DNA of 64,000 nucleotides from CG2-30-51-40 sp041753575 (lineage in GTDB: Bacteria; Desulfobacterota; DSM-4660; Desulfatiglandales; Desulfatiglandaceae), in NCBI GenBank assembly GCA_041753575.1, contig JBGSUA010000115.1, positions 1-64,000 on the forward strand, read 5' to 3'. The number at the start of each line of letters is the position of its first letter. The stretch's first letter is position 1. The position numbers were made by a program, and so were the translations under genes. Below, in pieces: positions 42,447-52,091 of this stretch. Below the pieces are notes generated by a model, which did no database searches, was not told the DNA's origin, and saw nothing but the letters and a program-made list of their open reading frames with translations.

Positions 42447-43631
42447 TTACCTCCTATGCCTCTTGATGACCCGTTCAAAGCCGGGCAGGGATTTTTCTAT
42501 GACGTAATCAGAGACGCAATAGGCTATCCTGAAATGCCCCGGGCCTCCGAAACCGCTCCCCGGGACCGTGAGTATGTTTTCTTCCTGCAGTTCTGTCACG
42601 AAAACGACGTCATCCTTAATAGGTGTCTCCGGAAAAAGATAGAATGCCCCCTGGGGTTTGATAATGTCATAACCGAAGGATGAAAGGGCACTGCAGAGCA
42701 TATCCCTTTTTTTCTGATAAATCTTTATGTCCACGGCCTCCGTCAGCAGTTCGGCGACCACCCTCTGCATAAGGGCCGGGGCGTTGACATATCCGAGGAT
42801 GCGGTTGCAGAGGATCATCCCTTGAACCAGCATGGACTTATCGGCTGCCTCAGGGTGCACGGCGGCATATCCGATCCTCTCTCCCGGCAGGGAGAGATCC
42901 TTTGAAAAAGATGTCACGACGAAAGTTTCCCGATATATATCGAAAATGCTTGGTACGGTTATCCCGTCATACACGATCTTCCGGTAGGGTTCATCTGATA
43001 TGAGATAGATCGGGCGGCCCAGTTTGGAACTATGGCTGGAGAGCACTTCTGCAAGACCCGTCAGTTCCTCCCTGCTGTAAACCTTGCCGGTGGGATTGTT
43101 GGGAGAGTCAATCAGCACGGCCTTGGTCTTTTCTGAAACAGTCTTGCTTATCAGGTCAAGGTCGAAGGAAAAATCCTTCTTTGTCGGCACTATCCGGGGC
43201 ACCCCTTGATGATTGTCCAGATAAAAATTGTATTCCACAAAATAGGGGCTGGGTATGATCACTTCATCTCCAGGATCCAGAACAGTCTTGAGCACCACGT
43301 TAAGGGCTCCTCCTGCCCCAACCGTCATAACGATATCTTCAGGAGAAAAGGAAGCATTGTTCCAGGAACTCAGGTAACCAGCCACGGCGCTCCTTGTGTC
43401 AGGGAAGCCGGCGTTCGGCATATAGGCATGCCTGCCGGGGGTAGAATCCTCTACCGCCTTCTTGAGGACTTCATTGAACCTTCGCGGCGGCTCCAGGTTG
43501 GGATTTCCCAGGCTGAAGTCAAAGACGTTTTCTGCTCCGAACTTTGCCTTCCTTTTGGCTCCTTCCTCAAACATCTTTCTGATCCAGGAGGCCTTTGCGA
43601 TGGCGGCTTCCACCTTTCTTGAGGTTGGCAT
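42447..43631 (-). CDS. Class I/II PLP-dependent aminotransferase
   Basis: 394 aa. Fold-type I aminotransferase. The PLP lysine is in TSFSKDLSLPGERIGY, preceded by the Asp/Tyr cofactor motif (YLISDEPYRKIVYDG) and the NPNNPTGKVY-type loop (DSPNNPTGKVYSREE). The substrate could be aspartate, alanine or an aromatic amino acid; motifs alone do not decide. It starts an operon with the NIL-ferredoxin (5 bp gap), mnmA and mtaB. AAGGGGG precedes the ATG. Confidence 0.85.
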   Translation of the reverse strand: MPTSRKVEAAIAKASWIRKMFEEGAKRKAKFGAENVFDFSLGNPNLEPPRRFNEVLKKAVEDSTPGRHAYMPNAGFPDTRSAVAGYLSSWNNASFSPEDIVMTVGAGGALNVVLKTVLDPGDEVIIPSPYFVEYNFYLDNHQGVPRIVPTKKDFSFDLDLISKTVSEKTKAVLIDSPNNPTGKVYSREELTGLAEVLSSHSSKLGRPIYLISDEPYRKIVYDGITVPSIFDIYRETFVVTSFSKDLSLPGERIGYAAVHPEAADKSMLVQGMILCNRILGYVNAPALMQRVVAELLTEAVDIKIYQKKRDMLCSALSSFGYDIIKPQGAFYLFPETPIKDDVVFVTELQEENILTVPGSGFGGPGHFRIAYCVSDYVIEKSLPGFERVIKRHRR

Positions 43632-43715
43632 GGATTTTCCCCCTTTCGTGATTTTCTAAACTCAGAATATGGTTTTGGCAGCGCTTGTCAACAGAAAACC
43701 CGCAGGGAATTGATC

Positions 43716-43744
43716 TTGACACCTTCTCAGGCTTCTTTTAGGCT
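43716..43744 (+). promoter_or_regulatory. Possible sigma-70 promoter of PFK gene
   Basis: TTGACA (43716-43721), 17-bp spacer, TAGGCT (43739-43744). Perfect -35, poor -10. It lies about 60 bp before the start codon, within a 173-bp divergent gap. Confidence 0.4.
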
Positions 43745-43804
43745 TTTGGCGTGCAAGAAGGGCTTGCCGCATGCAAAGAGGCGGCCTAGAAGAAAGGAGG
43801 ATTC

Positions 43805-44980
43805 ATGACAAGACGGATCAAAGCGAAACGGACACTTGCCATACTGACGGGCGGGGGAGATGTGCCTGGGCTGAATCCATGCATAAAGACCCTTGTTTAT
43901 AGAGGGGCGAGCGAAGGATTCAGGGTGGTAGGAATAAAGAGAGGGTGGGCCGGGATACTGGCCTACAATGCGGATGACCCTTCCTCCCGAAAGAGCTGCA
44001 TTGAGGATCTTCTTCCTCTGAATGTGAGGACCATAGATCGTTATGGCGGGACTTATCTCCATACCTCCCGCACTAACCCAAGCTCCGCGAAACTAAAGGA
44101 TGTGCCTGAGTACCTTGCAAATTCATTCGCTGAAGGGGAGAAGACCAGGGATTTCACATCGCATGTTATAAAGAATTTGGAATCATTGGGTATTGAGGCG
44201 GTAATACCCATTGGGGGAGACGATACCTTAAGCTTTGCCGTGCGCCTTCATAAAGAGGGTTTCCCTGTTATCGGCATACCCAAGACCATGGACAATGATG
44301 TTTTCGGTACGGACTACTGCATAGGATTTTCCACTGCCGTTACCAGAGGGGTAGGTTTTATACACTCCCTGAGGACATGCGCGGGCTCCCATGAGAGGAT
44401 TGCGGTGGTTGAGCTTTTCGGACGATACTGCGGGGAGACATCGCTTATCTCAGCATATCTCGCGGGGGTTGACAGGGCCATTATATCTGAGGTCCCCTTT
44501 GATCCTGCCATACTGGCTGAACTCATCATGAAGGACAAAAATGCCAATCCCAAGAATTACGCCATGATCACCATATCCGAGGGGGCGAGCATGGTGGGGG
44601 GTGACTTGATAATGGGGGGCGATCCTGACGCATTCGGTCACAGAAGACTGGGCGGCATTGGCGAAGAGACCGGGGCATTGCTTAAAAAGATCACCGGCCA
44701 AGATGTGCTTAATCAGAGACTGTCATATCTGATGAGAAGCGGAGCCCCCGACTCCCTGGACCTCATGGTAGCCGTCAACTATGCGAATATGGCGATAGAT
44801 CTTTTCTTAAAAGGCATATACGGCCGATTGGTCGCGCTGAGCAGGGGAATATATACCGATATTCCCCTGAGCACGGTTGTCACCGGAAAGAAGCGGGTTG
44901 ATGTCAGGGAACTCTATGACATCAGGGAATACCGGCCCAAGGTGATGCATGTCAGCGGCAAGCCTATGTTTCTGTATTGA
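43805..44980 (+). CDS. Phosphofructokinase, PPi-dependent type by motif
   Basis: 391 aa PFK-family enzyme phosphorylating fructose 6-phosphate. The substrate loop reads IGGDDTLSFA and the catalytic block reads IPKTMDND. The DD-T and PKT-DND pair (Asp and Lys in place of the Gly residues of ATP-PFK) marks the PPi-using group; ATP enzymes read GGDGS and GT-DND. The reaction would be reversible and serve both glycolysis and gluconeogenesis. AAAGGAGG precedes the ATG. The membrane pyrophosphatase at 11 kb draws on the same PPi pool. Confidence 0.85.
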   Translation: MTRRIKAKRTLAILTGGGDVPGLNPCIKTLVYRGASEGFRVVGIKRGWAGILAYNADDPSSRKSCIEDLLPLNVRTIDRYGGTYLHTSRTNPSSAKLKDVPEYLANSFAEGEKTRDFTSHVIKNLESLGIEAVIPIGGDDTLSFAVRLHKEGFPVIGIPKTMDNDVFGTDYCIGFSTAVTRGVGFIHSLRTCAGSHERIAVVELFGRYCGETSLISAYLAGVDRAIISEVPFDPAILAELIMKDKNANPKNYAMITISEGASMVGGDLIMGGDPDAFGHRRLGGIGEETGALLKKITGQDVLNQRLSYLMRSGAPDSLDLMVAVNYANMAIDLFLKGIYGRLVALSRGIYTDIPLSTVVTGKKRVDVRELYDIREYRPKVMHVSGKPMFLY

Positions 44981-45198
44981 TCCGGCCGCAAACATCCATG
45001 AGTCGTTAATGTTTCCTGCCCACAGATGAAAATGGAGGGAGTGTTTCCACGGCAAAAAGGAAGGGCCGGGGGACCCGTTATGATTTATTGCGGCTTCGTT
45101 ATCCTATCTTGAAACGAAGCCAATTTCCTTGCCTCCGTTGCTGAAAACTGAGACACTATATCGTTCTTGTCAAATTTGCACTTTTTGGGAACTCTATT

Positions 45199-46302
45199 AT
45201 GAGTGAAGCAAGCAGAAGGAAAACCAGGCGCATCTACCTGGGAGGAATACCTATCGGCGGCGGGGCACCTGTTGTTGTCCAGTCCATGACCAATACGGAC
45301 ACACGCAATGTGGATGCCACTGTTGCGCAGATTGAAGAGCTGGTTCGGGCCGGCTGCGAGATAGTGCGGCTTGCCGTCCCCGACCAGGAGGCTGCCGGAG
45401 CCTTTGGTAGAATAAAGAGGCGGGTTTCGCCGCCCCTTATAGCCGATATTCACTTTGACCACCGCCTGGCCCTTGCGGCTCTTGAAGAAGGGGCCGACGG
45501 CCTGAGGATAAATCCGGGGACGATGAAGGATGACTCTGCTGTGGCAAAGGTGGCTGAGGCTTCCATCAGGAAGAATGTGCCCATAAGGGTTGGAGTTAAC
45601 TCAGGATCTCTTCCAAAGGATATTGTGGAAAGGTATGGAGGACCCGGCCCTGAAGCCCTTGTGGAAGGAGCCGTAAGGCAGGTTGCCTTTCTCGAATCCC
45701 TCGGGGTTAAACAGATGAAGGTCTCAATCAAGTCATCCAATGTTGTCGCGACGATAAGGGCCTATGAGATGCTCAGCGCACGTATGGATTATCCGCTTCA
45801 CCTGGGCGTGACGGAGGCGGGGACCCTCATTTCCGGCACGGTCAAGAGTTCCATCGGTATCGGCTACCTTCTCTACCGGGGCATCGGAGATACTTTCAGG
45901 GTATCCTTGACCAGGCCTCCTGTTGAGGAGGTGAAGGTCGCCTATGAGATCCTGAGGGCCGTGGGCCTCCGGCAGAGAGGACCTGAGATGATATCATGTC
46001 CCACCTGCGGACGCTGTGAGATTGATCTCTTTTCACTTGTTGATCAGGTTGAAAGGGCACTGTCCGGGATGCAATCTCCCCTGAAGATCGCGATAATGGG
46101 CTGCGTGGTAAACGGGCCAGGGGAGGCCAGGGAGGCGGATATAGGTATTGCAGGGGGCAGGGGACAGGGGATAGTCTTCAGGAAGGGTCAGGTTATAAGG
46201 AAGGTTTCAGAGGCAGAACTGGCGGATGTGTTGATCAAGGAGGCAAAAGCAATGGCCGATGGCGACTCCCGTACTACAGAAGGAGGTCTAGACAATAGAT
46301 GA
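45199..46302 (+). CDS. ispG: 4-hydroxy-3-methylbut-2-enyl diphosphate synthase
   Basis: 367 aa. The penultimate MEP-pathway enzyme, converting MEcPP to HMBPP with a 4Fe-4S cluster. TIM-barrel start VVVQSMTNTDTRNVDATVAQ. The cluster cysteines are in CPTCGRCEIDL and MGCVVNGPGEA, with the conserved Glu. Its stop overlaps the proS start (ATGA, 46299-46302). This is the standard bacterial single-barrel form. Confidence 0.95.
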   Translation: MSEASRRKTRRIYLGGIPIGGGAPVVVQSMTNTDTRNVDATVAQIEELVRAGCEIVRLAVPDQEAAGAFGRIKRRVSPPLIADIHFDHRLALAALEEGADGLRINPGTMKDDSAVAKVAEASIRKNVPIRVGVNSGSLPKDIVERYGGPGPEALVEGAVRQVAFLESLGVKQMKVSIKSSNVVATIRAYEMLSARMDYPLHLGVTEAGTLISGTVKSSIGIGYLLYRGIGDTFRVSLTRPPVEEVKVAYEILRAVGLRQRGPEMISCPTCGRCEIDLFSLVDQVERALSGMQSPLKIAIMGCVVNGPGEAREADIGIAGGRGQGIVFRKGQVIRKVSEAELADVLIKEAKAMADGDSRTTEGGLDNR

Positions 46303-48020
46303 GATATAGCAGGTACTTCTTACCCACTCAGAAGGAAATTCCTTCTGATGCAGAGGTCATAAGCCATCAACTGATGGTGAGGGCCGGCATGATACGCAAA
46401 CTCACTTCAGGCGTTTATACCTATCTGCCTATGGGGTTGCGCTCTCTGAAGAAGGTTGAGAAGATCATCAGGGAAGAGATGGACAGGGCGGGAGCCATCG
46501 AAGTGCTCATGCCGGCGGTTCAGCCTGCTGAGCTTTGGCAGGAAAGCGGCAGATGGGATTACTATGGAAAGGAGCTTCTTCGTCTCAAAGACAGGCACAA
46601 CAGGGATGCGTGTTTCGGGCCGACGCATGAAGAGGTTATCACCGACCTCATAAGGAGGGAGATAAAGTCTTACAAACAGCTCCCGGTAAATTTTTATCAG
46701 ATCCAGACCAAGTTTCGTGATGAGATAAGGCCTCGCTTTGGGCTTATGAGGGGAAGGGAATTCATAATGAAGGACGCCTACAGCTTTGATGCGGATGAGG
46801 CCGGGGCCGCCGAAAGCTATGGACGGATGCACAAGGCCTACTGCCGTATCTTTGAAAGATGCGGGCTGGCATTCCGTGCGGTTGAGGCGGATACCGGAAC
46901 CATCGGAGGCAGTTTTTCCCATGAATTCATGGTGCTGGCGGATACAGGCGAAGATCAGGTAGTGAACTGCAGTTCCTGCGACTATGCCGCTAACCTGGAG
47001 AAGGCTGAGATTTCTTATGATTCGAGTCTTATAAATAAGGAGGAGCTTCTGCCCGCAAAGGAAGTGACCACGCCTGATGTCACAACCGTTGAAGATGTTA
47101 CTGCCTTTCTGTCAGTCTCGCCTGAGCGCCTTGTCAAGACCATGATATTGGTTGCCGATGGGTCGCCTTTGGCCGCGCTGGTAAGAGGGGATCATGAGAT
47201 AAATCTGGCCAAGCTCAAGGCATTTATTGGGGCGCAGACCCTTGAGATGGCCCCTCCCGCAGTGATCGCTGATGTGACGGGCGCCCCTGTCGGTTTCGCG
47301 GGCCCCGTGGGAATGAAGGTCAGGGTGGTAGCGGATACTGCCTTGAGATATATGGTCAACTATGTAACCGGAGGCAACAAAAAGGACTGCCACCTTGCCA
47401 ATGTCAACCACGGCAGGGACTACTCATTAAATGAATTCGGCGATCTGAGGCTTGTCACTCCTCAAGACAGTTGCCCTCGCTGCGGAGCAAAGATAGAATT
47501 CAAGCGCGGAATTGAGGTCGGGCACATATTCAAGCTCGGCACAAAATACAGCAAGACCATGAAGGCATCGTTTCTCGACGAGCGGGGCCGTGAGGTTCCA
47601 TTTATCATGGGATGTTACGGCATAGGTGTGGGAAGGACGCTTGCTGCGGCCATTGAACAAAACCATGATGAAAAGGGCATAATATTTCCTCTTCCGCTTG
47701 CCCCTTTTCAGGTAGTGCTCCTGCCCCTTCAGATGCATGATTCCCAAGTGGTTGAGACCTCTGAGACAATTTACAGGGATCTTGTTGCGGGGGGAGTGGA
47801 TGTCATCATGGATGATCGTGACGAAAGGCCTGGAGTAAAATTTAACGATGCTGATCTTGTGGGGATACCCTTGCGCGTTACTGTGGGTGCCAAGAGCCTG
47901 AAGTCCGGCCAGATTGAACTGAAGGCAAGACGTGAAGAAAACGGCAGTCTCCTTGATATCCCCAATGCGGCTTCCGGAATAATGAAAAAGCTGTCTGCCC
48001 TTAATGATCCGCCTAAATGA
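46299..48020 (+). CDS. proS: Prolyl-tRNA synthetase, bacterial type
   Basis: 573 aa class II synthetase. Motif 1 region GLRSLKKVEKIIREEMDRAG, motif 2 TKFRDEIRPRFGLMRGREF, and motif 3 GCYGIGVGRTLAAAIEQ. Between motifs 2 and 3 is the YbaK-like editing insertion (about residues 225-395), which clears mis-charged Ala-tRNA. The C-terminal anticodon domain is FQVVLLPLQMHD onward. Its end overlaps the rel start by 17 bases in another frame, suggesting tight coupling. Confidence 0.95.
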   Translation: MRYSRYFLPTQKEIPSDAEVISHQLMVRAGMIRKLTSGVYTYLPMGLRSLKKVEKIIREEMDRAGAIEVLMPAVQPAELWQESGRWDYYGKELLRLKDRHNRDACFGPTHEEVITDLIRREIKSYKQLPVNFYQIQTKFRDEIRPRFGLMRGREFIMKDAYSFDADEAGAAESYGRMHKAYCRIFERCGLAFRAVEADTGTIGGSFSHEFMVLADTGEDQVVNCSSCDYAANLEKAEISYDSSLINKEELLPAKEVTTPDVTTVEDVTAFLSVSPERLVKTMILVADGSPLAALVRGDHEINLAKLKAFIGAQTLEMAPPAVIADVTGAPVGFAGPVGMKVRVVADTALRYMVNYVTGGNKKDCHLANVNHGRDYSLNEFGDLRLVTPQDSCPRCGAKIEFKRGIEVGHIFKLGTKYSKTMKASFLDERGREVPFIMGCYGIGVGRTLAAAIEQNHDEKGIIFPLPLAPFQVVLLPLQMHDSQVVETSETIYRDLVAGGVDVIMDDRDERPGVKFNDADLVGIPLRVTVGAKSLKSGQIELKARREENGSLLDIPNAASGIMKKLSALNDPPK

Positions 48021-50148
48021 CATCACAGGCCTGGTTTTAACCTACCACCCTAAGGCAGATATCCAGCTTATAGAGAAGGCGTACGTTTATTCTGCTAAGG
48101 TACACCAGGGACAGGTGCGTCTGAGCGGGGAACCATATCTGTCCCATGTCATGGAGGCCGCTTATATACTGGCCCAAATGAAGATGGATGTGGTTTGTAT
48201 AGCCGCGGGGATGCTCCATGATACCCTTGAAGACACAAGCGCTACTCCGGATGATATTGAACGCCTTTTTGGCGCCGAGGCCCTCCGAATAGTTGACGGG
48301 GTGACCAAGATCAGCAAGCTCAAGTTCAACAGCGCCGAAGAACGGCAGGCCGAAAACGTCCGGAAGATGATCCTTGCCATGTCAACTGATATCAGGGTCA
48401 TCCTGGTAAAACTGGCTGACAGGCTCCACAACATGAGGACTCTCGGTTTTCAGCCGCCTGAAAAGCAGAAGAGAATCGCTGAGGAGACTTTGGATATATA
48501 CGCGCCGATTGCAGGAAGAATGGGCATCAACTGGATTAAGTCAAGCCTTGAAGATCTCTGCCTCTATTACCTTGAGCCTGTTATCTACGAACAGATACAG
48601 AATACCAGCGCGCAGAGGAGAGATGAAAGAAATCATTTCATTGATGAAGTCATAGGGATTCTCAATGAAAAGTCAAAAGAGTGGGATGTAAAATGTTCCA
48701 TCAAGGGAAGGCATAAGCATTTTTACAGCATCTTCAAAAAGATGAAACAGCAAGACCTTGATATCAGCCAAGTTTATGATATCCTTGCCTTTAGGATCAT
48801 CGTTGACACAGTAAGAGATTGCTATGCTGTTCTTGGCCATGTCCACTCAATATGGAAGCCGGTTCAGGGAAGAATAAAGGATTATATCTCGGTTCCCAAA
48901 CAGAATATGTATCAATCTCTTCATACAACTGTAGTGGGTCCATATGGCCAGAGGATGGAGCTTCAGATCAGGACCTGGGATATGGATAGGGTCGCCGAGG
49001 AGGGGATAGCCGCGCACTGGAAGTACAAAGAAAACGGGGTGTCCGGGGCTGCCGATGAAAAACAATTGGCCTGGGTGCGGCAGCTTATGGAATGGCAGCA
49101 AAGTCTCAAAGATCCTGTGCAGTTCCTTGAATCGGTCAGGATGGACCTTTTTCCCAATGACGTCTATGTATTTACTCCCAAAGGCGAGGTGAAAGAATTC
49201 CCGATTGGTGCCACGCCGGTTGATTTCGCATTCAGCATCCACTCCGAGGTTGGGGAGAGATGTACCGGCGCGCGCATAAACGGCAGGATGGTACCACTGA
49301 GATATAAACTAAGAAACGGCGACATTGTGGAGATTATCACATCTCCCAAAGCGCATCCTAGCAAGGATTGGATTGGTTTTGTAAAGACTTCAAAGGCAAA
49401 GACCAAGATTCGTCAATGGGTACAGAATCAGGAGAGGCAGGAGAGCATAAGGCTTGGCAAAGAAATCCTCGAGAGGTACCTCCATCAGGAGCATCTGCCG
49501 ATTCCGAACCTGCTTAAGAGCGAGCAGTTGGGATCAGCGGCCAAGGAACTTTCTTTCCGTTCAGCGGAGGATCTGCTTGTCCAGATAGGCCTTGGCAGGG
49601 TATCGGCCAGACAGGTTCTGGGCAAATTGAGGCCCAAGGTTGAGGAAGATAAAGACGACAAAGCCGCTGGTATTGTGAGCAGGGTGGCTGACCTGTGGAG
49701 GAGGCGCAGGGAGCCGGTAGGTATTGAGGTAACAGGCATAAGCGACATGCTGGTTCGCTATGCGCAATGTTGTCACCCGATTCCAGGGGACAGGGTGATA
49801 GGATTCATAACCAGGGGCAGGGGTGTGTCGGTCCACAGGGAAAACTGTTCGGCAATAATTGACTCGGCTCCCGACCGGCTTGTTCCTGTCAATTGGACAC
49901 CGCCAAAAGACGAGGTCTTTCCGGTCGTCCTGAGGGTTACGAGCGTAGAAAGAAAAGGCGTGCTGGCGGATGTGAGCGCCGTCATAACGCAGAAAGACGC
50001 CAATATCTCGAAGGCTGAGATCCAGACCACAATGGACAAAAAGGGCATCTCCTTTTTCACCATAGAGGTGAAAAACAACCGGCAGCTTCAGGAGATAATC
50101 GCCTCGATCAGAAAGGTCAAGGGCGTTATTATCGTTGAGAGAATCTAG
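48004..50148 (+). CDS. rel: Bifunctional (p)ppGpp synthetase/hydrolase
   Basis: 714 aa long RSH. The N-terminal HD hydrolase has its metal motif in AAGMLHDTLEDTSA and HNMRTL. The synthetase domain follows (KGRHKHFYSIFKKM, DILAFRIIVDTVRDCYAVLG). Then TGS (YVFTPKGEVKEFPIGATPVD), a helical and zinc-finger region (RYAQCCHPIPGD), and a C-terminal ACT domain. Both active sites look intact, so it should both make and degrade (p)ppGpp in response to uncharged tRNA. Overlap with proS links it to charging enzymes. Confidence 0.95.
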   Translation: MIRLNDITGLVLTYHPKADIQLIEKAYVYSAKVHQGQVRLSGEPYLSHVMEAAYILAQMKMDVVCIAAGMLHDTLEDTSATPDDIERLFGAEALRIVDGVTKISKLKFNSAEERQAENVRKMILAMSTDIRVILVKLADRLHNMRTLGFQPPEKQKRIAEETLDIYAPIAGRMGINWIKSSLEDLCLYYLEPVIYEQIQNTSAQRRDERNHFIDEVIGILNEKSKEWDVKCSIKGRHKHFYSIFKKMKQQDLDISQVYDILAFRIIVDTVRDCYAVLGHVHSIWKPVQGRIKDYISVPKQNMYQSLHTTVVGPYGQRMELQIRTWDMDRVAEEGIAAHWKYKENGVSGAADEKQLAWVRQLMEWQQSLKDPVQFLESVRMDLFPNDVYVFTPKGEVKEFPIGATPVDFAFSIHSEVGERCTGARINGRMVPLRYKLRNGDIVEIITSPKAHPSKDWIGFVKTSKAKTKIRQWVQNQERQESIRLGKEILERYLHQEHLPIPNLLKSEQLGSAAKELSFRSAEDLLVQIGLGRVSARQVLGKLRPKVEEDKDDKAAGIVSRVADLWRRRREPVGIEVTGISDMLVRYAQCCHPIPGDRVIGFITRGRGVSVHRENCSAIIDSAPDRLVPVNWTPPKDEVFPVVLRVTSVERKGVLADVSAVITQKDANISKAEIQTTMDKKGISFFTIEVKNNRQLQEIIASIRKVKGVIIVERI

Positions 50149-50160
50149 GACAGAGCCTTT

Positions 50161-50355
50161 TCAAGCAGCTCTTTTTTTTATGCGTCCGCTCTTTATGCAA
50201 TTGGTGCAAATCCGCATGGTCTTGGGCTGTCCGTTTTCAATGCAATGGACCTTTTTGAGGTTGGGAAGCCATCTGGTACGGGTCTTATTATTAGCGTGGC
50301 TGACCTTGTTGCCGAGTTGGGGTCTCTTGCCGCATATATCGCAGGCTCTCGCCAT
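50161..50355 (-). CDS. rpmB: 50S ribosomal protein L28, zinc-ribbon form
   Basis: 64 aa. It starts MARACDICGKRPQLGNKVSH and has the second cysteine pair in RICTNCIKSGRI, so it is the zinc-binding version. It converges with rel, with stops 12 bp apart. A ribosome site (AAGGAGA) precedes the ATG at 50355. Confidence 0.95.
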   Translation of the reverse strand: MARACDICGKRPQLGNKVSHANNKTRTRWLPNLKKVHCIENGQPKTMRICTNCIKSGRIKKRAA

Positions 50356-50501
50356 CTTCTTGTCTCCTTATACCTGAAACGATATTGTCGTGATGATCCT
50401 GATTCTCGAAACGCGCTAAGAAGCAAGCATCAATCTGTAAAACCATCTTTATAGTTTTTCATTTTGTTTTTAGCAAGCATTTTTTTGGGAGAGAAAAAAT
50501 T

Positions 50502-51986
50502 ATGAGCAGACCAGAGGGCAAGACATCGGAGCGGATGGAGCATGTTATTTCCAAGTCACTTAACATGATTCCGGCTGAAATCAGGCGGGTTCATTTGATG
50601 GGTATATGCGGAACAGGCATGGCTTCCCTCGCGGGCATCCTTAAAGAGATGGGGTACATGGTTACCGGTTCCGACCAGGATATTTATCCTCCCATTAGTG
50701 ACCTGCTGGACTCCCTTGGTATAAAAGTGATGAAAGGATACAAGGCGGAGAATCTGGACCCTGTCCCCGATCTGGCGGTGGTCGGAAATGTAATTACGCG
50801 CATAAACCCTGAAGCCCTTGAACTTGCGAGGATAGGCGCTCCTTATGTCTCGTTCCCTCAAGCAATCGGAAGGTTTGCCCTTAAGGGGAAAAAGAGCATC
50901 GTGATCAGCGGGACCCACGGAAAGACCACCACATCATCCCTTAGCGCGTGGCTTCTCTACTGCGCAGGGAAGGACCCAGGGTTTATGATAGGCGGGATTC
51001 CCATCAATTTCGGCGTGAACTTCAAACTGGGGAAAGGTCCGCATTTCGTTATAGAAGGAGATGAATACGACACTGCCTTCTTCGACAAGGGACCGAAGTT
51101 CCTTCACTATGAACCTTGGGTGTGCACCGTCACAGCGATTGAATTTGATCATGCAGATATTTACAAAGATCTGGATCATGTGGCATCCAGTTTTGCAAGG
51201 CTTATTTCGATAATTCCTGAAGACGGCTTACTGATAGCGAATTTCGACAACGCGAGACTGGTAAGAGAGGCCGGTTCGGCCCCTTGCCCAGTTTCCACTT
51301 ATGGGCTCAAGAGCTATAGCAAGTGGAGCGCGAGGAACATAAGTATCCAAAACGGGATGACGAGCCTCACCGTTATCAGAGAAGGCAGGCATTATTTGGA
51401 TATCGAGACGCCCCTTTACGGCCTCCATAACGTGTCGAACCTTCTCTCTGTTATTGCTCTGGGGGACTTTCTGGGATTACCCGGGAACGTGATGAAAGAT
51501 GCCATGAGAGACTTCAGGGGCGTAAAGAGACGACAGGAGTTGGTCGCTGACGCGAATGGAATAACCGTACTGGATGACTTCGCACACCATCCCACCGCGG
51601 TCAGAGAGACAATTGCTGCTGTAACATCCCGATATCCTATGAAAAGGCTGGTGGCGGTTTTCGAGCCCCGTTCAAACTCAAGCAGGAGCAATGTATTTCA
51701 AGAAAGTTACCCGGAATCATTTGAGGGGGCGGATTTGGTGATGATACCCAGACCGCCTCTGTTGGAAAAGATTGATCCTGCGGCTAGATTTTCCTCTGAG
51801 AGGCTTGTCCAGGATTTACGCGGGAAAGGCTTTGAGGCATATTACTATCAAGACACAAACGGTCTCCTGGCATCGCTTTCGGAAATGGCCAGGGATGGAG
51901 ATGTGGTGCTTTTCATGTCCAACGGGGCCTTCGACAATCTGCCCAGGAGGCTCTCCGCAGCCATAAGCAACAGAACGGTTAAGTGA
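50502..51986 (+). CDS. mpl: UDP-MurNAc:L-Ala-gamma-D-Glu-mDAP ligase
   Basis: 494 aa Mur-ligase-family protein. N-terminal UDP-binding Rossmann start (RVHLMGICGTGMASLAGILKEMGYMVTGSD), central ATP domain with P-loop SGTHGKTTTSSL, and C-terminal domain with DDFAHHPTAVRETI and FEPRSNSSRSNVFQ. The latter is the Mpl form rather than MurC. Mpl recycles murein tripeptide by joining it to UDP-MurNAc. The first 24 residues before the Rossmann strand are longer than usual; GGGAGAG upstream of 50502 supports that start. Confidence 0.9.
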   Translation: MSRPEGKTSERMEHVISKSLNMIPAEIRRVHLMGICGTGMASLAGILKEMGYMVTGSDQDIYPPISDLLDSLGIKVMKGYKAENLDPVPDLAVVGNVITRINPEALELARIGAPYVSFPQAIGRFALKGKKSIVISGTHGKTTTSSLSAWLLYCAGKDPGFMIGGIPINFGVNFKLGKGPHFVIEGDEYDTAFFDKGPKFLHYEPWVCTVTAIEFDHADIYKDLDHVASSFARLISIIPEDGLLIANFDNARLVREAGSAPCPVSTYGLKSYSKWSARNISIQNGMTSLTVIREGRHYLDIETPLYGLHNVSNLLSVIALGDFLGLPGNVMKDAMRDFRGVKRRQELVADANGITVLDDFAHHPTAVRETIAAVTSRYPMKRLVAVFEPRSNSSRSNVFQESYPESFEGADLVMIPRPPLLEKIDPAARFSSERLVQDLRGKGFEAYYYQDTNGLLASLSEMARDGDVVLFMSNGAFDNLPRRLSAAISNRTVK

Positions 51987-52091
51987 ATCAACAGTGGCGG
52001 CAATGTATTTTAGTTGAGTTAGGAAACGTGCTGATTTAGAATCCATTACACTTAACGAGTTATAAATGAAGCAAAATCCTCTTCGGGTCTT

